A DNA stretch of 64,000 nt, taken from NCBI GenBank assembly GCA_965229605.1, contig OZ245892.1:62001-126000 (forward strand), read 5' to 3'. This stretch comes from G965229605 sp965229605 (GTDB lineage Bacteria > Pseudomonadota > Alphaproteobacteria > CBDDJK01). This document shows, piece by piece, positions 1-7,769 of the stretch. Within the stretch, counting starts at the first letter, position 1. Each line of letters begins with the position of its first letter. A program made the translations under genes and the position numbers. The notes beneath the pieces are model-generated. The model had not been told where the DNA came from, ran no database searches, and saw only the letters and a program-made list of their open reading frames with translations.

Positions 1-426
1 CGCAAGATTATTGTCGACACCTATGGCGGCGCAGCCCCGCACGGAGGCGGCGCTTTTTCAGGAAAAGACCCGACCAAGGTGGATCGGTCTGCAGCCTATG
101 CGGCGCGTTATCTGGCTAAAAATATTGTCCATGCCGGACTGGCGGATCGCTGTACGATCCAGCTGGCCTATGCGATTGGCGTGTCAAAGCCGCTGGCGAT
201 TTATGTGAATACCTATGGGACTGGCAAAAAGTCTGATGAGCAGCTGATCAAGGCGATTGAGGCCACAACGGATCTCAGCCCGCGGGGCATTCGCGAGATG
301 TTGAACCTTAATCGTCCGATTTATGCCCGCACGGCGGCTTATGGCCATTTTGGACGTGAGCCTACGCCAGAGGGCCATTTTTCGTGGGAGCAGCTTGATC
401 TTGGTGAAAAGCTGCGGGCGGCCTAG
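1..426 (+). CDS. metK: S-adenosylmethionine synthetase, C-terminal part
   Basis: Makes S-adenosylmethionine from methionine and ATP in the cytosol. The frame is open from base 1, so the gene starts outside the window; about 141 C-terminal residues are present. The start reads RKIIVDTYGGAAPHGGGAFS followed by GKDPTKVDRSAAYAARYLAK, the glycine-rich and KDPTKVDRS signatures of the C-terminal MetK domain. The C-terminal GHFGRE and FSWEQLD blocks are also typical. The TAG stop (424-426) is partly built by the MITE inserted at its end: TA is the target duplication and G the first base of the element. Without the insert the stop would read TAA. Identification is secure. Confidence 0.95.
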   Translation, partial: RKIIVDTYGGAAPHGGGAFSGKDPTKVDRSAAYAARYLAKNIVHAGLADRCTIQLAYAIGVSKPLAIYVNTYGTGKKSDEQLIKAIEATTDLSPRGIREMLNLNRPIYARTAAYGHFGREPTPEGHFSWEQLDLGEKLRAA

Positions 427-696
427 GGTCAGGACCCATAAAATTCATCCATTCTGTTGGTCAAGAAAGGTAAAGATACAATGAAAACAAGCGAAAGCAT
501 AGTCTTAGCTACGGTGAGCTTGTTTGAAGCCGTAGATTTGCCTTTATTGACCAACCTTGTAAAGGCGCGGCAAATTTTTGTATCTGAACTTTCAAACCGC
601 TTGCAATTAGCGATGGCTAGTCGCTGCGCGCTTTTCAAGCCCATCTATCAAAAATTTGACACGCGCAGAATGAATGAATCTTATGGGTCCTGACCC
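426..696. mobile_element. TA-flanked MITE, copy 1 (intact, 271 bp)
   Basis: The element begins GGGTCAGGACCCATAA and ends with its reverse complement. Read inward from both ends, about 31 bases match with two differences. It is flanked by TA on each side (424-425 and 697-698), as expected for a TA target duplication of the IS630/Tc1-mariner kind. No transposase is encoded. The first 195 bp match copy 2 (25773-25967) without indels, with about 8 substitutions; the last part matches 26131-26202 apart from one substitution and a 4-base indel. It fills nearly all of the 318-bp metK-aldolase gap. A CTAG at 617-620 lies in a small hairpin (AGCGA...TCGCT); this is the position where copy 2 carries its nested insert. 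Confidence 0.9.
481..693 (+). CDS. Possible small ORF inside MITE copy 1
   Basis: A 70-codon frame starts MKTSESIVLATVSLFEAVDL and ends inside the right terminal repeat. An AAAGG stretch lies about 8 bases upstream of the ATG. I do not recognise the product. In copy 2 the same frame is cut short by the nested CTAG insert (it stops after SAPFH), so it is not needed for maintenance of the element. Part of the frame is dictated by the terminal repeats, which argues against selection as protein. Most likely a chance frame. Confidence 0.15.
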   Translation: MKTSESIVLATVSLFEAVDLPLLTNLVKARQIFVSELSNRLQLAMASRCALFKPIYQKFDTRRMNESYGS

Positions 697-744
697 TAAC
701 ATCTGTTGATATGATGGCAATCTGATCAGGGAGGAGTTAAGCTG

Positions 745-1509
745 ATGCGTCCAAATCCAATTCGTGACCTATGGGGTCAGGGCAAGGTGATTTTGAACAG
801 CTGGCTGGCGATTCCCAATGGGTTTTCGGCTGAATTGATGGCGCGGCAGGGCTGGGACACGATCACGATTGATATGCAGCACGGGATGGTTGATTATCAG
901 TCGGTGCTGCCGATGCTGATTTCGATTTCCACCACGGATGTTGCACCGATGGTTCGGGTTCCGTGGAATGAGCCGAGTATTATTATGAAGGTCCTTGATT
1001 CCGGGGCCTATGGGATCATTGCGCCAATGGTGAATACGGTTGAGGAGGCCGAGGCTCTGGCGAGTGCAGCGCATTATCCCCCTAAAGGGCGGCGGTCGTT
1101 TGGGCCCACCCGTGCGGTGCATTATGCGGGGGCGGACTATGCCAGCAAGGCCAATGATGTCATTGTTGTTTTTGCCATGATTGAAACCCGTGAAGGCCTG
1201 GATAATCTGGAGGAGATATTAAAGGTTCCGGGCATTGATGCGATTTATGTCGGGCCATCGGATTTATCGCTGTCTTTGGGGTGCCAGGCCAAACTTGATG
1301 GTCTGGACAAGGAGGCCGCCGAAGCGGTTGAACATATTCGCGTTAAAACGCAGGAGAGCGGGAAATTTATTGGCATTCACACGGGTAGCACGCAAGGGGC
1401 TCTGGTGCGGGTTGAAGAGGGATTTAATCTTGTGACGGTTGGCTCGGACGTTCGTTTTATTCTGGCTGGCGCGCAAGAGGCTGTGAAAACCATGCGCCAG
1501 GTTTTATGA
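745..1509 (+). CDS. HpcH/HpaI-family class II aldolase
   Basis: A 254-residue metal-dependent aldolase of the HpcH/HpaI family, whose members cleave or form 2-keto-3-deoxy-type acids (4-hydroxy-2-oxoheptanedioate, 2-dehydro-3-deoxyglucarate). Visible family motifs are WDTITIDMQHG near residue 40 (metal and active-site region), PMVRVPWNE near 75, GIIAPMVNTVEEAE near 95, MIETREGLDNLEEI near 140 and the GPSDLSLSLG loop near 165. Length is normal. A GGAGG ribosome site precedes the ATG. It stands between the MITE and the choline transporter. The exact substrate cannot be read from sequence. Confidence 0.9.
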   Translation: MRPNPIRDLWGQGKVILNSWLAIPNGFSAELMARQGWDTITIDMQHGMVDYQSVLPMLISISTTDVAPMVRVPWNEPSIIMKVLDSGAYGIIAPMVNTVEEAEALASAAHYPPKGRRSFGPTRAVHYAGADYASKANDVIVVFAMIETREGLDNLEEILKVPGIDAIYVGPSDLSLSLGCQAKLDGLDKEAAEAVEHIRVKTQESGKFIGIHTGSTQGALVRVEEGFNLVTVGSDVRFILAGAQEAVKTMRQVL

Positions 1510-1530
1510 TGATCTTTATGCCGTCTTTTC

Positions 1531-1559
1531 TTGACATTTCACAGCCTGTGATGAAGATA
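1531..1559 (+). promoter_or_regulatory. Candidate choX promoter with internal operator palindrome
   Basis: TTGACA (1531-1536) is a perfect -35 box; the -10 region about 17 bases on (near 1554-1559, AAGATA) is weak. Between them is the perfect inverted repeat TCACAGCCTGTGA (1539-1551: six-base arms, one-base centre), where a repressor would block RNA polymerase. It sits 57 bp upstream of the choX start and just after the aldolase stop. The regulator is not in the window. Confidence 0.45.
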
Positions 1560-1607
1560 TGGGAATGAAAATAATTTCATCCACGATCTATTATTGAGGA
1601 GGATATA

Positions 1608-2573
1608 ATGATCAGAAATAAATTCACGATAAGCCATATTCTTGCTGCCAGTGCTTTTGCAGGAGCCGTTTTTTTCAGCACAGCCGGGACATATTCGGCG
1701 CAGGCTGGCAGTCATTGCACAGAAATCAGCTTTTCGGATGTTGGCTGGACCGATATTACCGCCACCACCGCCACAACAACGGTTATTCTGGATGCGCTGG
1801 GCTATGAAACCGATATCAAGGTGCTGTCGGTTCCGGTGACCTATACGTCCATGGCCAATGGCGATATTGATGTTTTCCTTGGCAACTGGATGCCGACCAT
1901 GGAAGGCGATATTGCGCCTTATCGTGAAGCTGGCACGGTGGACACGGTGCGTGAAAATCTTGAAGGCGCAAAATATACGCTGGCGGTCAATCAGGCTGCT
2001 GCCGATCTCGGCATTGCCGATTTTGCTGATATTGCCAGCCAGCAGGATGCGCTTGATGGCAAAATCTATGGCATCGAGGCCGGAAATGACGGCAATCGTC
2101 TGATCCTTGATATGATCAAGGATAATGCTTTCGGGCTAAAAGACTTTGAACTGGTTGAAAGCTCGGAACAAGGCATGCTGGCGCAAGTCGCCCGCGCCAA
2201 TAAACGCGATATGCCGGTTGTCTTTCTGGGCTGGGAACCCCATCCGATGAATGCCAATTTCTCAATGCATTATCTGACAGGCGGCGATGACTGGTTTGGT
2301 CCTGATCTTGGCGGGGCCACTGTCTATACCAACACCCGTGCGGGCTTTTCAGCCGACTGCCCGAATGTCGGGAAGCTCTTGTCCAACCTCAAATTCTCGC
2401 TGGCGATGGAAAATGAAATCATGGCCGCAATCCTGGACGATGGCGAAAATCCCGATGATGCCGCCACAAGCTGGCTTAAAGCCAATATGTCAGTGCTTGA
2501 CGGCTGGCTTGACGGAGTCACCACCCGCGATGGCGGCAACGGGCTGGATGCGGTCAAAAAAGCCTTAAGCTGA
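1608..2573 (+). CDS. choX: Choline-binding periplasmic protein ChoX
   Basis: Substrate-binding protein of an ABC importer for choline. Residues 1-33 are a signal peptide ending AQA, followed by the mature start GSHCTE. FSDVGWTDITATTAT, VFLGNWMPTMEGDIAPYRE, GIEAGNDGNRL and FLGWEPHPMNANF are ChoX family blocks. The four aromatic cage residues known from rhizobial ChoX correspond to W47, W94, Y123 and W209, all present, so choline rather than glycine betaine is the likely ligand. A GAGGAGG site precedes the ATG. choW and choV follow, with an intergenic stem-loop that could raise the binding protein level over the membrane parts. Confidence 0.93.
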   Translation: MIRNKFTISHILAASAFAGAVFFSTAGTYSAQAGSHCTEISFSDVGWTDITATTATTTVILDALGYETDIKVLSVPVTYTSMANGDIDVFLGNWMPTMEGDIAPYREAGTVDTVRENLEGAKYTLAVNQAAADLGIADFADIASQQDALDGKIYGIEAGNDGNRLILDMIKDNAFGLKDFELVESSEQGMLAQVARANKRDMPVVFLGWEPHPMNANFSMHYLTGGDDWFGPDLGGATVYTNTRAGFSADCPNVGKLLSNLKFSLAMENEIMAAILDDGENPDDAATSWLKANMSVLDGWLDGVTTRDGGNGLDAVKKALS

Positions 2574-2577
2574 TCCT

Positions 2578-2624
2578 GCTTTCTGGCATGTCCGGGCTCT
2601 CTTGCGCACACCGCGCCAGAAAGC
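2578..2624 (+). other. choX-choW intergenic stem-loop
   Basis: A perfect 10-bp inverted repeat, GCTTTCTGGC (2578-2587) and GCCAGAAAGC (2615-2624), encloses a 27-base loop. No T-run follows, so it is not a standard terminator. Hairpins at this position in binding-protein operons commonly protect the upstream mRNA from decay; that role is inferred here. Confidence 0.65.
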
Positions 2625-2654
2625 CGCCTAAAGAAGCCAGACGCATGAGACATC

Positions 2655-3482
2655 ATGATAGAAAAAATACCGGTCGGCAAATGGGCAGCAGCAGGTTTTT
2701 CCTGGCTCCAGGATAACGCAGGCTGGTTCTTCGATGCGCTGGCTGCGCTTCTGGAAGGATTGATCGATTCATTCCTCACCCTTCTGGAAGCCACGCCGCC
2801 AGTCGTCCTGATCGGGGTGTTTGTTGCCCTGACCTATATTTTGCAGCGATCCTTCAAGACCGCGCTGCTGGTTCTGGTCGGGTTATTGTTTATCCTCAAT
2901 CAGGGCTATTGGGATGAAACGCTGGAAAGCCTGACTCTGGTGGTATCGGCCTGTCTGGTCTGTATGGCCCTCGGCGTGCCTGTCGGCATTGTCGCGGCGC
3001 ATAACCCGCGCTTTTTTGCAGCACTCCGGCCCGTTCTTGACTTGATGCAAACCCTGCCAACCTTTGTCTATCTGATCCCGGCAATCGTCTTTTTCGGAAT
3101 CGGCATGGTCCCCGGTCTGGTCGCAACCGTCATTTTCGTCCTGCCTGCCCCCATTCGCCTGACGGCCCTTGGCGTGGCCGCCACCCCGCGTCATCTGATC
3201 GAAGCCGCAACCGCTTTCGGGGCCAGCCCGCGCCAGACCCTGTTCAAGATTGAACTGCCCTATGCCTGGCCGCAGATTATGACCGGGCTTAATCAGACGA
3301 TTATGCTGTCGCTCTCCATGGTGGTTATTGCCGCACTGGTCGGGGCAGACGGGTTGGGGGTGCCGGTTGTCCGCTCGCTCAATCAGGTCAATACCGCGCT
3401 TGGCTTTGAAAGCGGCTTTGTGATTGTGGTTCTGGCCGTGATTCTGGACCGCATGTTGCGCACCGGTGACAAGAAAAAATGA
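2655..3482 (+). CDS. choW: Choline ABC transporter permease ChoW
   Basis: Inner-membrane permease of the ProW/OpuAB type, 275 residues with about six hydrophobic segments. The cytoplasmic coupling loop is clear: EAATAFGASPRQTLFKIELPYAWPQ, residues ~180-204 (EAA motif). It carries choline delivered by ChoX, driven by ChoV. It follows choX across an 81-bp stem-loop spacer, and its last codons overlap the choV start by 4 bases (ATGA type), indicating translational coupling. Confidence 0.92.
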   Translation: MIEKIPVGKWAAAGFSWLQDNAGWFFDALAALLEGLIDSFLTLLEATPPVVLIGVFVALTYILQRSFKTALLVLVGLLFILNQGYWDETLESLTLVVSACLVCMALGVPVGIVAAHNPRFFAALRPVLDLMQTLPTFVYLIPAIVFFGIGMVPGLVATVIFVLPAPIRLTALGVAATPRHLIEAATAFGASPRQTLFKIELPYAWPQIMTGLNQTIMLSLSMVVIAALVGADGLGVPVVRSLNQVNTALGFESGFVIVVLAVILDRMLRTGDKKK

Positions 3483-4510
3483 CTCTCTCCATCCAGTTTG
3501 ACCAGACCTCCATTGTTTTTGGTGACAAGCCGGAGTTGGCTTTTCCCTTGATGGATCAAGGCCTGTCGCGCGATGATATTCGCCAGCAAACCGGGCAGAT
3601 TATGGGGGTTCATGATTGCAGCCTCGATGTCAATGACGGCGAAATCCTGGTCCTGATGGGCTTGTCGGGGTCGGGAAAATCAACCTTGCTGCGGGCAGTT
3701 AACGGGCTTAATCCGGTGGCCCGTGGAACTGTCCGGGTCTGGGACGGACAAAAGCTGGCGGCAGTCAATTTACACGATAAACCGGCCTTGATGGCCTTGC
3801 GCCGTCATCAGGTGGCGATGGTTTTTCAGCAATTTGCGCTTTTGCCCTGGCGCACCGTGCGGGAGAATGTTGGCTTCGGGCTGGAGCTTGCCGGGATTGC
3901 CCAGCCGGAACGCCAGAAACGAATTGATGCGCAGCTGGAACTGGTTGGCTTGAGCGAATGGGAATCCTTCAAAGTGTCGGAATTATCTGGCGGGATGCAG
4001 CAGCGGGTCGGGCTGGCGCGAGCCTTTGCGACCGAGGCACCTATTCTGTTGATGGACGAGCCTTTTTCAGCCCTTGATCCTTTAATTCGTACAAAATTGC
4101 AGGACGAGCTTTTAGACGTTCAGCATCGGTTGCGCCGGACCATTCTTTTTGTCAGCCATGATCTGGAGGAAGCCTTCAAGCTGGGCCAGCGTATTGCCAT
4201 CATGGAAGGCGGCCGGATTATTCAAACCGGCACCCCGAAAGAAATTTTCTTTGCCCCGGCAACAGATTATGTGCGTGATTTTGTGTCGCATATCAATCCG
4301 GCAAGTGTCCTGGTAGCTTCTGATTTGATGGACGAATCCGCTTCTTCAGAGAACGGACCGATTGTGCTACCCACGGCCTCTGCTACCGATATAATCAGAT
4401 ATTTCGCAGACGGGGCCGAAACCATTCAGGTAAAAGACAAGCAAAAGACATCTGGCGTGATCACCCGTCAATCGCTTTTACGCGCCCTTGGCCGGGCAAG
4501 CGATAGCTGA
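3479..4510 (+). CDS. choV: Choline ABC transporter ATPase ChoV
   Basis: ATPase of the ProV/OpuAA class, 343 residues. Walker A GLSGSGKST at 61-69, Q-loop VFQQFALLPWRTV, signature LSGGMQQR, Walker B ILLMDEPFSALDP and the switch histidine in LFVSHDLEEA are all intact. The C-terminal ~70 residues after the nucleotide-binding domain are short and CBS-like at best, ending in a run resembling one half of a CBS repeat. Overlaps choW by 4 bp and completes the choXWV unit. Confidence 0.92.
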   Translation: MTLSIQFDQTSIVFGDKPELAFPLMDQGLSRDDIRQQTGQIMGVHDCSLDVNDGEILVLMGLSGSGKSTLLRAVNGLNPVARGTVRVWDGQKLAAVNLHDKPALMALRRHQVAMVFQQFALLPWRTVRENVGFGLELAGIAQPERQKRIDAQLELVGLSEWESFKVSELSGGMQQRVGLARAFATEAPILLMDEPFSALDPLIRTKLQDELLDVQHRLRRTILFVSHDLEEAFKLGQRIAIMEGGRIIQTGTPKEIFFAPATDYVRDFVSHINPASVLVASDLMDESASSENGPIVLPTASATDIIRYFADGAETIQVKDKQKTSGVITRQSLLRALGRASDS

Positions 4511-4560
4511 TCAGCTGAATCAGGCATGATGGGTCAGGGCGGAACGGTGCCTTTTGCCTC

Positions 4561-6879
4561 TTGAGTATCCCCACTCTTCGCCAGTTTTTAATCGCTGAAA
4601 GAGCGCGCTGGCCGCTTTTTACCCCGGTCTTTTTTGGCTGCGGCATTGCCCTTTATTTTGTCACCCCGCCGCCGCATCCCGAACTGGGCTATTTTCTTTC
4701 CCTTGCAAGTGCGGCTGTTTGCGCCTTATTGGCTTTTTTCAGTTATCAACGCGGTTCTTTGCAAGATTATAAAGACGATAGTCCTCGCCATCTGGTTAAA
4801 TTTTACAGCCTGACCGCCCTTGCCCTGATTTTGCTGGGCATGGGCTATGCAGCCTGGCGCAGTGAAGGGCAAACAACCCGCTTTCTGCTTAAAGACCAGT
4901 ATTTAAAGGACGTGCAGGCAATAATCACCCGCATTGAGCCTTTGCCGGGCGCAGGCAGCCGGGTCTGGCTGCGTGATCTTGCAGGCAATCGCCCGCTTCA
5001 ACTGACCGGAACAGACCCGCCTGTTGAGGAAGATTTTTATCTCTCGTCAGGCGATAACCGGCTGATTGCCTATCCCGGGGTTCAGGTGCGGCTTTCGGTC
5101 CGTTACGATATGACCGATTTTCGCCCGGGCCAGAAAGTGGCTCTGTCAGCGCAACTGCGCCAGCTTCCGCAGCCGGTTTATCCGGGCAGCTTTGATTTCA
5201 GACGTCGCTCCTGGTTTGACGGTTTATCAGCAACCGGCTATGCAACGCGGCCTTTGGAACAGCTGGAAGATGACGAAAAAATCAGTGATTCTGACACAGG
5301 TTTCTCGCGCTGGTTTGATGATTATATCCAGTCCCTGCGTGCAGCCATTGCCAACCGTTTGCAGGCAAAAATTCCTGATCAGGAAGGGGCGGTTGCCGCT
5401 GCGCTGGTTGTCGGGGCGCGTAGCAGCCTTTCCCAGGATATCTATCAGTCCATGCAGGCATCAGGGCTGGCTCATCTGCTGGCTATTTCAGGGATGCATA
5501 TCGGGCTGGTTGCCGGGCTGGCTTTCGGCTTTGTCCGGCTTTTGCTGGTTCTGGCCGAATGGCCCGCCCTTTATGGCCATACAAAGAAAGTTGCCGCGCT
5601 TTGTGCTATCCTGCCGATGCTGATCTATTTATTTCTCGCCGGGGCCGCACCGCCCGCCCAGCGATCCTTTTTGATGGTCAGCCTGATCCTGATCGCCGTG
5701 ACTCTGGATCGTCGGGCCTTTTCAATGCGCCCGCTGGCGATTGCGGCTTTATGTCTTTTGGTCATTCATCCACAGGCCTTGATCAGTGCCAGTTTCCAGC
5801 TGTCTTTCGCAGCCATGACCGCTCTGGTCGCAGTGGCTGAAGTCTGGCGCAGAAACCAGCTTGTCCCTGTAGACGGGCTTGACGGGCGCGATTTGCTAGA
5901 TCAGGGGGGCTCCAGTTCTGCACAAAGCCGCCCTTTCTGGATTTCCCGCAAGCTGCCCGGTATCCACCGTATTTTACGCTATTTCGGACTTATTCTACGC
6001 ACCAGCCTCGCCGCATCCTTTGCAACCGCGCCTTTTGTCTTATGGCATTTCGGCCATGCCACCCATGTCGGCGTGCTGGCTAATTTCCTGGCAATCCCCT
6101 TATTTGCCTTCTGGATCATGCCCGCACTGATGGCCGGGTTGTTGCTCATGCCGCTGGGACTGGACGGGTTCTTCCTCTATCTGGCCGGGGAAGGCATCGG
6201 GCTATTTATCGCGATTGCAGACTATTTCGCCAGCTTCCCGCTGGCCGGGGTTCCTCTGCGCCCGCTCTGGTTTGGCGGGCTGCTGCTCTTTATTGCTGGC
6301 GGGATCGGGGCGGCCTTGCTGCAAAGCCGGGTGCGCTATATCTGTCTTGGAATAGCCATGCTGGGGCTGGTAACCGGGTTGAGCTTTCGCCCCGACTTGC
6401 CGCTTGTGCTGGTCGCCCCGAAAGGCGATCTCATCGGGATTATTGCCAAGGATAAACTCTGGTTTAATCAAACACGGCGCGCCCGCTTTATTCAGGAAAA
6501 CTGGCTGCGGCGCACAGGGCTAGACTCCGGGGGAGATTTTAAAGACCTCAGCCAGCAAGAAAACAGCCCGCTTGCCTGTGACCCGAAAGCCTGCCTTTTG
6601 ACCACACCAGAAAGCAAACAGCTTTCGATTGCCCGCACACCGCAAGCTATGTTTGAAGATTGCCCAAAGGTTGATTTGACCTTTGCGCCAATCTTTTTGC
6701 CAGAATACCAGCGCAACCAGTTATGCAAGGGACGTCCTGTCCTGTCCCCACCCGACTTTTACCGCAATGGCTATCACCTGATCTTTCAGGTCGATCAGGG
6801 ATTCAAGGTCCAAAACTGGCAGCAATCCTTACAAAACCACCCCTGGCAACGGGCTTTTTATCCTGATCAGCCCGAATAA
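4561..6879 (+). CDS. comEC: ComEC/Rec2-family DNA uptake channel protein
   Basis: Polytopic inner-membrane protein of the ComEC family, which forms the channel for single-stranded DNA import during transformation. 772 residues: N-terminal membrane hairpins and an OB-like domain (~50-225), then the competence domain with HLLAISGMHIGLVAGL near residue 305 and the PPAQRSFLMVS block near 365, and more membrane segments to ~620. The C-terminal part is hydrophilic and lacks the HxHxDH motif of metallo-beta-lactamase-type ComEC, as in many alphaproteobacterial versions. The only workable start is TTG at 4561; an in-frame GTG upstream runs straight into a stop. It ends 12 bp from the facing hflC. Confidence 0.88.
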   Translation: MSIPTLRQFLIAERARWPLFTPVFFGCGIALYFVTPPPHPELGYFLSLASAAVCALLAFFSYQRGSLQDYKDDSPRHLVKFYSLTALALILLGMGYAAWRSEGQTTRFLLKDQYLKDVQAIITRIEPLPGAGSRVWLRDLAGNRPLQLTGTDPPVEEDFYLSSGDNRLIAYPGVQVRLSVRYDMTDFRPGQKVALSAQLRQLPQPVYPGSFDFRRRSWFDGLSATGYATRPLEQLEDDEKISDSDTGFSRWFDDYIQSLRAAIANRLQAKIPDQEGAVAAALVVGARSSLSQDIYQSMQASGLAHLLAISGMHIGLVAGLAFGFVRLLLVLAEWPALYGHTKKVAALCAILPMLIYLFLAGAAPPAQRSFLMVSLILIAVTLDRRAFSMRPLAIAALCLLVIHPQALISASFQLSFAAMTALVAVAEVWRRNQLVPVDGLDGRDLLDQGGSSSAQSRPFWISRKLPGIHRILRYFGLILRTSLAASFATAPFVLWHFGHATHVGVLANFLAIPLFAFWIMPALMAGLLLMPLGLDGFFLYLAGEGIGLFIAIADYFASFPLAGVPLRPLWFGGLLLFIAGGIGAALLQSRVRYICLGIAMLGLVTGLSFRPDLPLVLVAPKGDLIGIIAKDKLWFNQTRRARFIQENWLRRTGLDSGGDFKDLSQQENSPLACDPKACLLTTPESKQLSIARTPQAMFEDCPKVDLTFAPIFLPEYQRNQLCKGRPVLSPPDFYRNGYHLIFQVDQGFKVQNWQQSLQNHPWQRAFYPDQPE

Positions 6880-6891
6880 GTCAGCGATATG

Positions 6892-7761
6892 TTATTGGTT
6901 GAGTGAACTGCCAAGATAGCTCAAGAATTCGTTGTCAGGGGCCAGGACAATGGTTGAATCAGAGGTTGCCAGGGCGGCGCGATATTGTTCCATTGTCTTG
7001 TAAAAGCGGAAAAATTCAGGATCGCGGTTAAAAGCAGAGGCCAATGTGGTGTTGCGTTCAGCTTCGCCTTGACCGCGCAGAGCATTGGCGTCCCGTTCGG
7101 CATTTGCCAGTAAAACTGTGCGGTCCTTGTCAGCTTGTGCCCTGATTTTATTAGAAATCTCTTCGCCTTCCGCCCGCAATTCACGTGCTTCGCGCTCCCG
7201 TTCGGTGCGCATCCGCTGGAAGACAGCCGCACTGGTTTCTGACGGAAGCTCGGTCCGGCCAATCCGCACATCAATGATTTGCACCCCAAGGGAAGCAGCC
7301 TGTGTCACGATTTCGCTTTGAATCTGGTTCATGATCTCGGCCCGCTTGCCGGACAAGAGTTCAGACAAAGATACATTGGCAATAACACGCCGCAAGGCCC
7401 CGCTGACCGTTTTTCCCAGCCGGTCACGCAAAGCCGATTCGGTGCGCACGCGCTTGAAAAACTCCAAGGGATCGACAATTCGATAGCGGGCATAGGCATC
7501 AACATTGATCCGCTTTTTATCGGATAAAAGCCCATTGATCACGGGGGGATCAAGGTCCAGCGTCCGGTTATCATAATAGATCACTTCCTGAATGAACGGC
7601 ACTTTGAAGTGAATACCCGGTTCCTGTTCGACATGGACTGGATTGCGGAATTGCAGAACGATGGCCTGATTGGTTTGATGGACCGTGTAAAGAGATGCTG
7701 ATCCAACGAAAATCAAAGCTGCAAGGACGATGGCGCCAATGGCAATTTTACGATTCATCAT
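6892..7761 (-). CDS. hflC: Band-7/SPFH membrane protein HflC
   Basis: Partner of HflK in the membrane complex that controls the FtsH protease. 289 residues: one N-terminal membrane anchor (~7-25), then the SPFH/band-7 domain with VHQTNQAIVLQFRNPV and GIHFKVPFIQEVIYYDNR, and a charged helical region (~190-240). Two adjacent ATGs exist; the second (7758) has better spacing to AGGAG, so the true protein may be one residue shorter. It starts 8 bp after hflK. The degP-type protease gene often found next is absent; comEC faces it instead. Confidence 0.93.
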   Translation of the reverse strand: MMNRKIAIGAIVLAALIFVGSASLYTVHQTNQAIVLQFRNPVHVEQEPGIHFKVPFIQEVIYYDNRTLDLDPPVINGLLSDKKRINVDAYARYRIVDPLEFFKRVRTESALRDRLGKTVSGALRRVIANVSLSELLSGKRAEIMNQIQSEIVTQAASLGVQIIDVRIGRTELPSETSAAVFQRMRTEREREARELRAEGEEISNKIRAQADKDRTVLLANAERDANALRGQGEAERNTTLASAFNRDPEFFRFYKTMEQYRAALATSDSTIVLAPDNEFLSYLGSSLNQ

Positions 7762-7769
7762 TTTACTCC

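Noticed and set aside
429..644. 71-codon minus-strand frame in MITE copy 1
   Set aside because: Runs through the terminal repeat and has no match to any protein I recognise; the element appears non-coding.
745..4510. Aldolase and choXWV as one catabolic operon
   Set aside because: A separate promoter-like region with an operator lies before choX, and no shared pathway links choline uptake with this aldolase.
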